DNA of 46,497 nt from Phellopilus nigrolimitatus (taxonomy: Eukaryota > Basidiomycota > Agaricomycetes > Hymenochaetales > Hymenochaetaceae). Shown one piece after another: positions 1 through 10,670 of this stretch. The stretch spans positions 1 to 46,497 of the forward strand of contig JAJOHG010000201.1 in assembly GCA_021029095.1 (NCBI GenBank), in the 5' to 3' direction. The notes below the pieces were generated by a model, which worked only from the letters and a program-made list of their open reading frames with translations, was not told the DNA's origin and did not search any database. Position 1 is the first letter of the stretch; each line of letters begins with the position of its first letter. Position numbers and translations under genes: made by a program.

Positions 1-1567
1 GGCATGCACGGCGCCAGAAGGTGGTATGTTTGTCGAGTAGGAGACGGTGAACGACTTGTGCGCTTGGTTACGCGTCGGACTATCCTGTCCATGTCCGACA
101 TGTAAATGGCTTCGGGGGATGTGAAAGGCACTGGCGCTCCCGCGGGATGGATGATGTGGGGTGGATGAAGATTTACTAGTATTGGAGGAAGGCGAATTCG
201 AATTAGAGGGTGATGCCAGGTAAGTCGCTTGAAATTGACTTTTCAGAAGTGATGGATCTGCTTGGGCATTTGCTGGCGCATACGAAGCATCCGCAAAGTG
301 ATGGGATTGGATGCCTCTATTGCTCAGAGGCTCGGAGGCTCCCTGGCTCGACTCATTTCGAACCACGTGAGTGGGTGAATATGGTTCGGGAAACGAGCTG
401 TAGTGCTCAGAAGCGAAGGTTCTGCGAGAACGCGGGCTGGAAGGTTCCTGGTGTCCGGTTTGAGAAGCAAGGGAGCGATTTGGGTCAAAATAAGGGTTAT
501 GAGGTGTTTCTAGAGGAGATGCGGATTGGCTATTAGTATAAAGAGGCCTATACGTGAGCGACTGATCCGGCGAGGGTTTTTGAGGTGAATTGCGAGGGGT
601 ACGCTCGTAGGTATGAGGAGAGGCGAAGAGAGGAGAGGCGATATGAGAGTGTTGAATAGGTGTATATGGTTCAGCCGTGGAAGATTTCGAAGGTGAAAAC
701 TGTTCGGGACTTGAATGAGTGGACGAAGATACCGATAGGTGGGGGAGCCTCTTTCTGCTGCCATTCAATGAGTTCCCTACGTCATGCGTAGGCAGGGCAG
801 CTACCCTTGCAGATTTTGGTAGTGTGGTATGTTCGCGGGCTAGGGTTTGGATTTTGATCAGGGTAAACGACTGCTGCTTTGTTTTTTGACGAATGACGAA
901 TGATTCTTCTGGGTACTGGGTACAGCACGGCCATTTGAAGACATCCTATGAGCTTTTCTAGGCGACACAGCGACTTCCAGCGGAGTGGCATAGCTGCTTT
1001 GTCGACCTAGATAAATATATGCTCAACTACGTCGAGCTCAAGTAGCGCGAGAAGCACACCTTTCGACAACTCTGATACACCGGCAGATATACCACGTTTC
1101 TCTCTCTCCTCCCACCACTGCTCCAGCCTCTTCAATCTGAAGTCCGGGGGCGCTATTATCGATGTAGCCTGTGGATCGGATTCAAGGCTTCGCTGCGCGA
1201 GCTTCCGACATTTCTTAACCATAGCCTCTTTGAGAAGATGGATGTACTGTGCATCTCGCAGAGACTCTGCGTCGTGTTGAGCCAACACATGGGCTTCGAT
1301 TTTGAGTAAGTTGGCGTAAATCGCGGCTGGACGAGGAGGAATCAAGACCTATGAATTGCGAGTGAGTACCGTCGGACATGATGGAATGAATGATGAGCAG
1401 AGACATACCCGAAGCTCATCAAGAGAATCTGCACATTGGAGATATCGCCATCCTCCCTTTGTTTGTTTGGAACGTCCATGTGGCTCCAGTCGACCACATA
1501 CACTTGCGGCAGGGGCAGATACGTTGAAATTATTGGAGGAATTTCTGCTTGTACCGTGAGCGTACAT
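1..1567 (-). CDS. Unrecognised protein, 3' end beyond the left edge
   Basis: I do not recognise this protein. Three exons fit on the minus strand: 1567..1409, 1348..1031 and 945..1. All junctions are phase 0 with GT..AG introns (GTATGT..CATAG and GTAGTT..CATAG). Exon 3 stays open for 315 codons to the window edge, which is strong evidence for coding although no start lies inside it. The first ~160 residues are mixed and look folded: a predicted helical stretch around residues 60-110, then a Trp/Glu/Arg-rich segment (QWWEEREKRG). A short conserved-looking block (FKWPCCTQYPEESF) opens exon 3. After it comes a long Ser/Pro/His-rich, probably disordered region. The start is the first ATG of an uninterrupted first exon. 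The next gene, PEX16, diverges from it. The second intron (85 nt) is the least certain part. Confidence 0.6.
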
Positions 1568-2197
1568 CTGGCATGATCATGGGAATGGACAAGCTACAGG
1601 CGGCGGTAGGCTATATGGTGATAGAGGTCATAGACTCGTGTTGTTTGACGCGTTTACACGCTGTTCAGCGGCAAAAGTGAGGCAGGGCAAATGGACAGTA
1701 TCGGGCAATACACGTGTTGGGAGACGCCTTGAGGCAAGGATGCATCACCACTCATCCTCAGCTACATATTCACTCTTCATCACAACAATATTTAGCACTC
1801 GAAGCACTGAATTATGAACTGCTTCCTTCGGTTTCAAAATACATACTTTTTCGCCAAGGCTAGGACACCACTGTAACCCCCGACGTCCACACCGTCACCT
1901 GTCCTCTCCCTTCCGAAAACTGCGGACTCTTCCGTCAGACAACAGCCCTTGAGCGAGAATAGTAACGAGCAAGAATAGTAATGAAAAAAGGTCAAGCCAG
2001 TTCATTTAGCCTGTCTAAAGAGCATTCATTACTCTAGACCAGCGGGATACAGTAAATATCGGCAGAGTGGCTGTTACTAGTAACACTGTTAGTTACCGAA
2101 TGCGTAGACACGTGTTTCGTGCTCCCGCTTACCGGTTAACCACACTGCACATCTTGCTGCAAACCGTCAAGCTGCTTGTACGCTTGTACGCTATTAT
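1568..2197. promoter_or_regulatory. Divergent intergenic region (orphan gene / PEX16)
   Basis: This 630-bp stretch lies between two divergent start codons and should hold both promoters. I see no convincing coding exon. An ACGCGT hexamer occurs at 1648-1653. Direct repeats of 'agtaa' type simple sequence occur near 1960-2000. No clear TATA box or other named element stands out. Confidence 0.4.
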
Positions 2198-3626
2198 ATG
2201 TCATCTCCTCTCGTGCACTACGAAAATTTCCTGCTCAGCAATGCGAGCACGATTTCAACACTAGAATCGTCGCTCAGGTCCTTGACCTGGTTTCTCCCGG
2301 GCCGTTTTAAGGATGCGGAATTGGCATCAGAGGCTTGTACGTGCTCGAAGTCCTACGCAGTTCCCAGTTCCCTCGTCCTGAGGTCTTCATAGTGTCCGCT
2401 TTTCTCAATGTAATGAGCCTGTACCACGACACGCTTTTGTCGCGTATTGTTCGTTCGGATGCGAAATTCAAGCCTTTGCTTCCGCCGTCTCCTCATTCAC
2501 GTTTCACGCGCGCCTGGTCAGACAAGAATGTGCGATACAAGTGGGCGGCTCGCACGCTCGAGATGATTCGCTTCGTGGAGCTTGTCATTGAGATGGGTCT
2601 TAGGAGGAAGACGTCAAATCGGACTAGATGGAGAGGAATAGTTCTGCTCGAGATGATCAAGTGCGTATACTGTCTGCAACTGCATTGGAGGAGTCAACGA
2701 GCATATCTACAGAGCAGTGCTTCGTTTGGTAATACTGAAGATTACACGTCGACCGATGCTTTCTCCGCCCCTTCCAGAGCGCGACTTCGATACGTCCCAT
2801 ATCCCGTCGCAATCTGCAGCTTCATCACCCACTCTTGCGCCGTCTTCGCAGCCCAGTTCACCCCTGATGACACCAGACCACTTGAAAAACAATCATATTT
2901 CTTTGGATATTAACAATTCACTTCTTAATACGCCAGCTGCTCTGAGCTCCGAAGCTCCTATAGAAGAATACTTACTTCCGAAGGCACTTTCCACCACGTC
3001 TGTCAAGAGTTCATCAGCTCTGATGCGAGAACTCGGTTCTCCAACGGATTGGCTTGCGGAAATCATCTATATCTTGCGGCCTCTAGTATATGGTATGATT
3101 CTACCTATCCCCCGAACGATCGATGCTAACGCCATTTTGTAGTCGGGATCATCAGCAAAAACCCGAAGTCGACGAATCCTTTGATTGTGTCTTTGTCCCT
3201 TGAGTTATTCTCTCGTTACTTGCGACGTGTCGCGCCTCCTTCCGCAACTCTAGAACGTGGCGAGTATGCGCGACGAGACCGTGACTTCTTGTGGTACCTA
3301 TTACGCGGTTCCATATGGCAGACATATACAAAGTAAGGAGGATAAGTTTCGTTTATTAGAGTGGCATCGCTGAATTATTTCCTTTTCAAATAGGCCAAAA
3401 CTTGAATCGTTTGCGAACAAAACGGCACGTACACCTGTTTTGGGTCTAATGAGCGCCTTTATCAAGGACTGGATACCTTTGATTGAGGAGTATTACTACT
3501 GTTAGTCGATTTTTATTAAATTATTATATTTATTTGACTAATGTAGCGTACAGATACTGCGACATAGCCGATTTCGCCGTTCGTCCCAGGCGTCTTGCTA
3601 AATTATTGTGTTTGCCTGAAAGGTGA
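2198..3626 (+). CDS. PEX16: Peroxin 16, peroxisomal membrane biogenesis protein
   Basis: Pex16 is an integral membrane protein that acts with Pex3 and Pex19 in inserting peroxisomal membrane proteins, often at the ER. Six exons (2198..2336, 2393..2660, 2713..3092, 3143..3332, 3394..3500, 3547..3626) give 388 codons including the stop (387 aa). Family landmarks in order: the N-terminal NASTISTLESSLRSLTWFLPG segment and GRFKDAELASEA (residues ~15-46), SLYHDTLLSR, YKWAARTLEMIRFVELVIEM, the LRLVILKITRRPM block, WLAEIIYILRPLVY before intron 3, then SLELFSRYLRR, and ERGEYARRDRDFLWYLLRGS, and the C-terminal SAFIKDWIPLIEEYYYY. A Ser/Pro-rich spacer lies between the two conserved halves. Length is typical for fungal Pex16. 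The start is the ATG directly before HYENFLLSNAS. Confidence 0.93.
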
Positions 3627-3981
3627 TGGTTTGGATATATTGCGTGAGCAGATGTTGGTCACCAAAATATCATACTACTTTTATACCTTTTTTTTGTACG
3701 ATTATGTTGCCCTTCTGTCTTCTTTATTTGGCCTCTTATCACGGTGAGATTTTATGTAAATCTTGTAAGTACACGACCGATTACATAAGTAAGTAAGACG
3801 GCGCTCCTCATTCCGAGTTGAAACAGGCTGAAGCCGCTGCAGGGCTGATTTATGACCTCTACGGCTCTTGCGCTCGTTGGAATTTGAGCTTCATACGCTG
3901 AAGCTTTCGCGTTTATACCCTCTGGATACCCTCTCTTACTTCACTCTTACGCGACGAAAGGCCTAAGCTTACGCGAAAGTC
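3627..3981. other. Gene-free spacer PEX16-ICE2
   Basis: This 355-bp spacer holds the PEX16 3' flank (AT-rich, ~3640-3800) and the ICE2 5' flank. No coding exon or RNA gene was recognised. Confidence 0.4.
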
Positions 3982-5361
3982 ATGGCTCCGTGGATCATAT
4001 GGCGTACGGTTTCGAGTGCTGCAAAGTGAGTTCTTATGCGAAGTTTCACGAAGATTTTCTGTAATTGATAACATCCAAAATGCAGGCTGTCGACTGTTTT
4101 GCAGATACTCTTATTCCTACCTTTGACATTGGCGACTCTATCTACTCAGGCCTTCCTGCTGCTGTCTTTACTTCTGTTCATTCATTCGGTCATCCATGGC
4201 ACGATGCTTTTGTTGTGGGGTTCTTCATCGCTCTCCGTCCTACAGGTTCCAATGCACCCGTTCCTTCTCCTCCTTTGTTTCAATATCTTCTCGCAAAGTG
4301 TTCCTCCAGTCTTGGTAGCTGCAGCGACTTGGTGGGGTAAGATCCTCAGTTGGAGCAGTCCATGGTTCATAGCCATGGAGGGGTTGAGCAGCCTACTTGT
4401 GGCGCAAAAGCTTGGGAGAGTCGGCAGGGAACTCGCAGGTGAGGGTGAGGGGTACCAATTCAGTTTGCTCGTGGCTTCTGCGGTGGCCTATGTTGGATCA
4501 GCATGGCGTATAGGCGTAGTAAGTGATTCGCGTGTTTCGTCCCGAGGAATTCTCACAATAGTCTTGTTCCTTCTAGTCCTATCCATCTGTGGCTACTTCT
4601 CCACTTTCATCAACACTATTGGGAGCGGCATTGACTGCCTTTGTCTTCCTGACTCTGATTGGGTTCAGCTTACGCCGCACGAACGTTATCGAATCGTCTG
4701 CGTTAGCCCTATTCTTGGCATATAACATATGGCTGTGTGGCTTTGATGATTCTTCATATTCAGGCCATGTTTCTTCATAGTGCGTCCGCCTTTTGAGGGT
4801 TTGAGAAGATGACACTGACAACTACCATCCTGCAGTGCTCCACTGCTATCCAACATCCTTCCTCATATCCAAACATTAATAAACTTCGTCACGAATACTC
4901 TTCCGAAGCCCGTTTTGTTCGCGCTTGCCTACCGTTTGACGGTTCTTCACCTTGCGTCATATGTCCTTCCTACGATAGGGGCCGATAGCTGGGAAAAGGA
5001 ATTTGGCGTGGATGATGGCTGGAGCGAACGACCTGTACGTGATGCCGTGCTGCTTCTTTCTAAATGCGTAGATTACTGAACTACTCTCCAGACGACAAGA
5101 CTCACGTACTTTCTACTCACGTACAGGCAGTCAATCTTGGTGACAGTGTACTCTCATCTTTTATGTAGGCCTTTGAATTTTCCTTCATCAATCATTGTTC
5201 ACGTTCTGTTATTCTTCTTTTCCTTAGTCCTGGACCAATCATCTCAAGTTTGGTGGCGTTGGATGAATATCTTCCTGACTTTGGTTATATGGTCGATTGA
5301 GCTCGTCGTCAGCAGTGATAACGATTCAGATCCGATCGGGAAAGAGTGGAAAGTCGATTAA
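3982..5361 (+). CDS. ICE2: ICE2-family ER membrane protein
   Basis: Ice2 is a polytopic ER protein that in yeast takes part in cortical ER organisation, lipid-droplet contact and control of phospholipid synthesis. Six exons (3982..4025, 4086..4518, 4577..4779, 4836..5034, 5092..5164, 5228..5361) sum to 362 codons including the stop. The protein is very hydrophobic, with roughly eight membrane segments. Family landmarks: a first hydrophobic pair (residues ~15-60), the SPWFIAMEGLSSLLVAQ block, SLRRTNVIESSALALFLAYN, and the C-terminal WWRWMNIFLTLVIWSIEL segment followed by a short acidic/polar tail. These match the order of conserved segments in yeast Ice2. Exon 1 is only 44 nt. It is tandem with PEX16. 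Confidence 0.85.
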
Positions 5362-6218
5362 TCTCTACTGTGACTTCTACTCCACTACAATCCATTGCAC
5401 CTTACACGACGGACTCTATCCTCACGCAAGCAGCACTGTATCAACTACATGGAACACGTTTTTTCCTCTTCTTCAGCCCCGTATCATGTGCCTTATCGAT
5501 TTAACCCCAAGCCAAATCGGACTACGCAGAGTACAGTTCGTAGCTTTCGCTTTCGATCATGCCTACGACTAAGGACTTCTAGTCACGATCAGCAACTTGC
5601 GACCAGCATTGTTAATTTGTTGTACGGTAAGTGATATTCCGCCCTAGCAAAAGGCTCTCAGAGTTAATGTAGTTGCCTCTGATTTGCTATCTTATTTCCG
5701 TTAAGATGTAGCATTATGTAGCATTCCGAGATCTCCTACGGAGTGGATGCTGCCGTTTGATAACCCGGACAGTAAACCAACCGCATCCCAAGTCAATTTC
5801 TGGATGGTGACACGATCATCGAGATATAACAGAATAGCATCATCGAGAACGTGTCATATCGTCATATACGTGGTGAAGTGCCCAAAAGATGAGGAGCTCA
5901 GAGGCAGTCACCAGAAGAACAAGTCTTATAAGAAAATGACACAGCTCAGATCTACGCCTGCGGACCAGAACTTTGGAGTAAAAATTAGTGTTCCTTCTCG
6001 AAAGAGTCAAACACTCCTTGAGGGAAACCGATCATGCATGTGCATGTAGGTCATTTGTTTCCAAGTTCTGGCCATAAGATTGGCTTCGAGAAACAACTCC
6101 GCTCTGCTATCCAGAGAGCCCTAATGCTGCTGAGCTCGGATTTCGGCTGCGATTCGGAAGATAAATATTTATCATGGGTCAAGGCTATCGGTGACAAACA
6201 AAAATAATATCATGCCGT
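5362..6218. other. Long convergent 3' spacer
   Basis: 857 bp separate the convergent stop codons of ICE2 and the phosphatase, which is long for this window. A 100-codon plus-strand reading frame exists at 5747..6049, but its composition is unremarkable, nothing in it is recognisable and no intron consensus extends it. I do not call a gene. No tRNA A/B-box pair was seen. Confidence 0.35.
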
Positions 6219-6961
6219 TCATAAGCTCGCTGAAGGCGGGATTGAATCAAGGAATGCCTCGGAATACCGAACACATTGTTGGTAAACGTCCTCAAACCCT
6301 CGCTAAGAGCGACAACATTAGCACATGAATATGCGCGATATAGCACGAATACCGACCGCGCCGCCATAATACGGATCGGCGATTGGTTTCCCATCGACGT
6401 AGGAGCCCCACAAACGAATTTCGGCCGTCGATCCCTTCGGAGCCATTTTCCGCAGATTGAACAAATTCGACTCGTCTGCAGCCAGGATATGCGTAAAAGT
6501 TGTGAAATCTAAGATATCAGTAATACATGACTGTTCTAGCATGGGATTTGAAGGCGACACGCTCACCTTCTTTGCTTACTTGACGCGCGAGACAGTCTAC
6601 GGGAACTTTGTACTTCATACCGTATCAAATGTCGTGAGTGTCAGCCAAACTGTACGTTTGCTTACTTTATTGCATACTGCCACTGTCCTGTGAACAATAT
6701 TGATGCATAAGGGGTGATTGTAAATGTTAGAGCGACAGGTCTTGCCTTTCATCCGGTTCCTCTCCAGCATGATAGGCAGCTGTCCCGGCACTGTCGACGG
6801 TGATGTCAATACCTCTCTCCTTTGCGATGTGTCTGTGATCGCGGATCGACATGAGTCGCGATTTTCTGACTGTTGACGAAAAGAGCAAACTTAAGAACGG
6901 CCTCTCCCATGGGGGAACGGCAGATATTTCCAAGGCATACAACGAGCACTGAAGGAGCCAT
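6219..6961 (-). CDS. LTP1: Low-molecular-weight protein tyrosine phosphatase
   Basis: This cytosolic phosphatase hydrolyses phosphotyrosine through a cysteinyl-phosphate intermediate. Six exons on the minus strand (6961..6891, 6832..6746, 6687..6666, 6612..6567, 6508..6357, 6302..6219) give 154 codons including the stop, typical for the family. The catalytic P-loop CLGNICRS (CX5R) lies at residues ~8-15. EEPDER follows, then FTHILAADESN, and the DPYYGG general-acid loop (Asp in DPYY) lies near the C-terminus. Exon 3 is only 22 nt. The intron after exon 2 starts GCAAGA, so it is a GC-AG intron; no GT site would keep the frame there. The last intron uses a weak GTCGGT donor. An in-frame upstream ATG at 7015 is possible, but the conserved core starts at 6961. 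Confidence 0.92.
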
Positions 6962-7057
6962 CTGTTTCAAGAAGTGTCTATGCAATAATGCTTGATTGTT
7001 CGCGGTGTGAGGCAAGGTCCTGGTTAATCCTGGGTTAATCTGCAGTCCAAAAGATTA

Positions 7058-7077
7058 CCGTCATGGACCGGTCCTTG
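7058..7077 (+). repeat. Left terminal inverted repeat
   Basis: A 20-bp repeat, exactly the reverse complement of 7833..7852. It contains the palindrome ACCGGT. Confidence 0.85.
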
Positions 7078-7832
7078 AAACAGCACATTTTATTTTGCTT
7101 TTTAAACAATTATATCATGAAAATTTTCTCAAAAAAAAAAATACCATTATAAAGCTATGCTACTCAGGTTTATCTGCACAAAATTTAGAGTGATAAAAGC
7201 AAGGAACAAATGAGTTATGAAGCGCATACAATTTGACTCCGAAACGGCACATCAACACTCCTTGCAACACAACTTTCCCACGCTTATCTTCACTCGGGAT
7301 TTGAGCTGCTGCTCACATCCCGGGTGACATTTTAAATGTCAATTTGCTTCCAAATCATCCTCAATATCTTTCGGAAGCTCTGGCTTGGGAATAGACAGAA
7401 GTGAGCAATTGAACTGCAATGAGACATGGCACGGAAAATCTGTGACATGACAAGTCAGTGACACAAGTGTCACAATTGCAAAGAGCGCCACACACAACTT
7501 ACCTGAATTTTTACACAACTGTATACTTATCCATCTGACTTGAAATTTTGCAAGGACATTGATAATATTGTGTTAACAGTAAACACATTTTTTGTTTGAG
7601 CATAAAGAAGGGTTTTACGAGTGCATAAGACTGGAAACATTTTGCACCACTCAGTTCTAGTACTTTCTCATGCTTATTTCACCCATAACTTCATTAATTG
7701 TAGACCATTTTACACCAGATGTTTTTGTAGTAGGGCATTTAGATGAAAAGATGATTTTTGTGCACTAATTTGAACTGAGGAAGGTGTTGTTGAGTCAAAT
7801 TAAATGGCGTGTTACAAGGAATGGTGGTGTTG

Positions 7833-7852
7833 CAAGGACCGGTCCATGACGG
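7833..7852 (-). repeat. Right terminal inverted repeat
   Basis: A 20-bp repeat, exactly the reverse complement of 7058..7077. Its outer end is followed by TA, matching the TA before the left repeat. Confidence 0.85.
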
Positions 7853-7996
7853 TACCTCACGTGACCCCCCCGGGCACGCGCCGTTTCGACGCGTCGATCG
7901 TCGCCATTCTGAGATACCATCACGACCACTTGTACTCTGCCTCCTGCCTCCTTACAGGACTGGTGACTCTTATCTACTGTGTGAAACACCTCCGGA

Positions 7997-8970
7997 ATGC
8001 CGTCTCCACCCGTCCAAGTTTTTCTAACTACAATTGCATCGCAACCTGCTCTGAGGCAACGGCAAGGTTAGCGCTGAGCTCTACTTGTGTTATTTCGCGC
8101 TTTCTCTGAAGCTTAACAGAATACATCCTTCGTATACTACAAATCAAGAAAATACCGTTCACCTCATATGATCTGGCCTCGAATGAGGAAGCCAAGAGGC
8201 TCTGGAAACGAAAGGCGCCAGTTGGTGCGCTTTAAGTTATGTGGCACCATCAATGCCTCTGAAATCAATCCGCCTTCATTTGCAGCCAAACAACAGCTTC
8301 CAGGCATTCTTGTCGGCGGAGTTTTTCCAGGAGTATGTGCTTTGCTTTTTTATTCGTGACCCAGCATTCATCCAAGTACACAACTAGACCTACGACGATT
8401 TGTAAGGCACGCTTGTCCACGATCCTTGTGATACTCATAATTTTCGCTTTCAGTGAAGAAGCAGTAGAGTACAAGGAACTGGAGAAATTCCTGCGTGTGA
8501 ATGAATCTTGGGATCCGGACAACCATGATGTCTCCACTCTCTCGGTAAAACCAGTTGGCGTTCCTGGCGCATCGTCTCCATCACAGATGACGAACCACAA
8601 GCCGTCGTACTCTGCGAAACCTCCTTCGCTAAAGGATAAATCGAAACAGGAGGAAGAACTCGATGCGGGCTCCGCGCTGGAAGACGCGGTACTTCAAGGT
8701 GTATCCGTCACAGATGCAGAGCTAGCCGATCTCGTGAAGGAGTTGGGGCTCGAAGGCGACGAAGCGGGCGATTTGGTGAAAGGCCTTAGCGTTAGTACTC
8801 AGAAAGAAGCCGAAAATGCGGCTACGGAGGAAAAGTCCCCTGGGGTGAAGTCCGGTACAGCGGTCGAGGAGAAAAAAGAGGCTGCGGAGAATGATGAAAA
8901 GACAGAGGATATAAAAAAGGCCTCGAAGGAAAATTATGTCTTGGAAGAAGAGAAGAAAGTTGTCGGGTAG
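7997..8970 (+). CDS. SH3BGR-family glutaredoxin-fold protein with acidic tail
   Basis: Five exons (7997..8066, 8120..8224, 8286..8332, 8388..8401, 8454..8970) give 251 codons including the stop. Residues 1-~95 follow the SH3-binding glutamic-acid-rich protein fold: a VQVFLTTIASQ first strand, YILRILQIKKIPFTSYDLA, LWKRKAP, the QLPGILVGGVFPG block (cis-Pro turn) and FEEAVEYKELEKFLRV. The glutaredoxin CxxC is absent, as in the family, so redox catalysis is not expected. A ~150-residue Lys/Glu/Asp-rich, low-complexity tail follows, with an amphipathic segment (DAELADLVKELGLEG). The fourth exon is a 14-nt microexon; without it the frame and the conserved DDFEEAVEYKEL motif are lost. The MITE ends 145 bp upstream of the start. 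Its cellular role in fungi is not established. Confidence 0.85.
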
Positions 8971-9104
8971 TTTCAGCTCTGCACTCTGATTATTCGAAGG
9001 ACTATTCTTGTACTGGATTTCGACGACTACTGTGTTTTATTAGGATGCTGGGTATATATCATAATAACTACGCCAAAGGTCTCCCATGTTGTCAACCGGG
9101 GTAT

Positions 9105-10347
9105 TTATAATTTCCCTTTCACCGATACGACTGATCCCCCATCGAGAGTGATCGTTGCGCCGTTGACAAATGCACCAGCTCTCCCAGAGAGATAAAGTGC
9201 AGTGCCAGCTACGTCCTCTGGAGTGCCTATGCGGGTAAGCGGGATCGTACTAACGATCGCATCACCCATTGTTTCTAATGTGTGTGCCATCACTGCGAGG
9301 AAATAGAATAAGAAGTTTTGCAATAAGCACAGCAGAGAACGAAAACGCGCTTACTTTTACTTTGAAACGGACCTGTCCCGATATTAAAATAGATTAATGC
9401 TGAATCACAAATTTACTGCTAATACGCGCCATGCACTCACCGCACGCAATCGTATTGCTTGTAACTCCTTCCCAGCCAAGGCGACCAGCCAGATTCCTGC
9501 TTAGATGATGCAAGGCAGCCTAAGAAGATGGGTTATTCAAGCCGAGTGTATCCTTTTCGTCTTCCATACCTTTGACGCAGCATATGCGTATGTTTCATGG
9601 CTCGGAACAGTTATGCCTTCTACAGAGCCAATCTAACAAACATCGTTAGCTTCAAATTTCTCTCTCTTCGACATATGACAGACCCACGTTGATAATACGA
9701 GCAGGATCCTTCCACGACTCACCCTCTCTCCCTCCGGCAAGAGCAGCTGCGCGAAGCAGAGGAAGACATTTCTGAGTAAGATTGAAAACCCGCTGCAAGT
9801 TGAGTGTGAGGAGTTTTGTGAAAGCTTGATCCTGCATGATGTCAAGAAGCAAATTCCGTAGACTGTTAAGTGACAATTTCTCACAGGGTATTCGTCGATG
9901 CCGGCACCCCAGGCAGCACCAGCATTATTAACGAGAACATGCAGTGCATTCTCCCTGCTTCCAATTTCGTGGACGAGCCTATCCACCTCGGAGAGCTTCT
10001 GCATGTCTGCGGGAATAGCGATACACTTTCCCGGGCCCATTTCACTGAGCTCCTTGGATGTCGCATCACAATCCTTCGCTGAGCGCGAACTTATGTAGAC
10101 CTGACTTCTTATCTATTTCCATGCACTTCGAATGGCAATGTCGCGAGTGCAGCTTACCTTCGCACCGTTCTTCACAAACCCAGCAGCTATCTTTACAGAG
10201 CAACGCGAGCAGCAAGTAAACATTTATGTACGAACTCCTCAGTCCGAAACTAAGACTCACCATTTTTCCAATTCCCCTGCTTCCCCCGGTGACCAGCACG
10301 ACTTTGTCCTGCACACTAAATAAACTGTTCACTCCAAGACTTGCCAT
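9105..10347 (-). CDS. Short-chain dehydrogenase/reductase
   Basis: Classical NAD(P)-dependent SDR of unknown substrate. Exons start at 10347..10261, 10190..10158 and 10100..9885, followed by further exons down to the stop at 9105. Motifs in order: the TGGSRGIG dinucleotide-binding loop (residues ~20-27), CIAIPADMQ, LVNNAGAAWG (NNAG), the catalytic Ser in INIGSVEG-like sequence, the YAYAASK active-site Tyr/Lys pair, the ACGPF segment, and the C-terminal PLTRIGTPEDVAGTALYL with GGATI-type cofactor end (GATITLDGG). The pattern resembles fungal relatives of 3-oxoacyl-ACP reductase/RhlG-like SDRs. Exon 2 is 33 nt. It is transcribed in the same direction as SER3, which lies upstream of it. Confidence 0.9.
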
Positions 10348-10670
10348 GGTGGTTCAGAATGAAGGACGAAATGCACACGCCGGCTTATGCAGGCTTCCGC
10401 CAATAGCCGGCGACCATAATAATATACCCGAGGGATCGACGCTCCGAGACGAACGTGATTATGACATGACAGAGCATTGTCTATTCGAACACCGAACACG
10501 AGTCAGTAGCAAAGTAACAGAGTACAGTGATGATCCAGGAATTATATGTATATGTATGCCAGTTGAATGGTGCAAAGAGCATGCGTTTTTTGCACTCTAG
10601 TCATCGGGTGGAACCGTCCATAGCAGCCTTTTATTTACGGGACCTCGAACCTGCTTGGAAGCTAATGTCT
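10348..10670. other. Spacer: SDR promoter and SER3 3' flank
   Basis: 323 bp between two minus-strand genes. The right part is the SER3 3' flank (TATATGTATATGTATG run near 10544-10558, possibly its polyadenylation region). The left part is the SDR promoter. No gene seen. Confidence 0.4.

Larger units (their letters stand above)
7056..7854. mobile_element. MITE-like element, TA target duplication
   Basis: A 795-bp AT-rich block (7058..7852) is bounded by perfect 20-bp terminal inverted repeats that start CCGTCATGG, and a TA dinucleotide lies directly outside each end (7056-7057, 7853-7854). Weaker similarity continues inward (AAACAGCAC.. against CAACACCAC..). No reading frame resembling a transposase is present, so this is a non-autonomous element. 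TA duplication with short TIRs is typical of the Tc1/mariner superfamily; that assignment is inference. It lies between two divergent genes (phosphatase start 6961, SH3BGR-like start 7997). Confidence 0.75.

Noticed and set aside
1007..1345. Stop at 1007 as the end of the left-edge gene
   Set aside because: A GT..AG intron joins the exon in frame to a 315-codon open frame reaching the window edge, so the stop most likely lies in an intron.
5747..6049. 100-codon plus-strand reading frame between ICE2 and the phosphatase
   Set aside because: No recognisable motif, no good splice extensions, and it lies in a convergent 3' spacer; likely chance.
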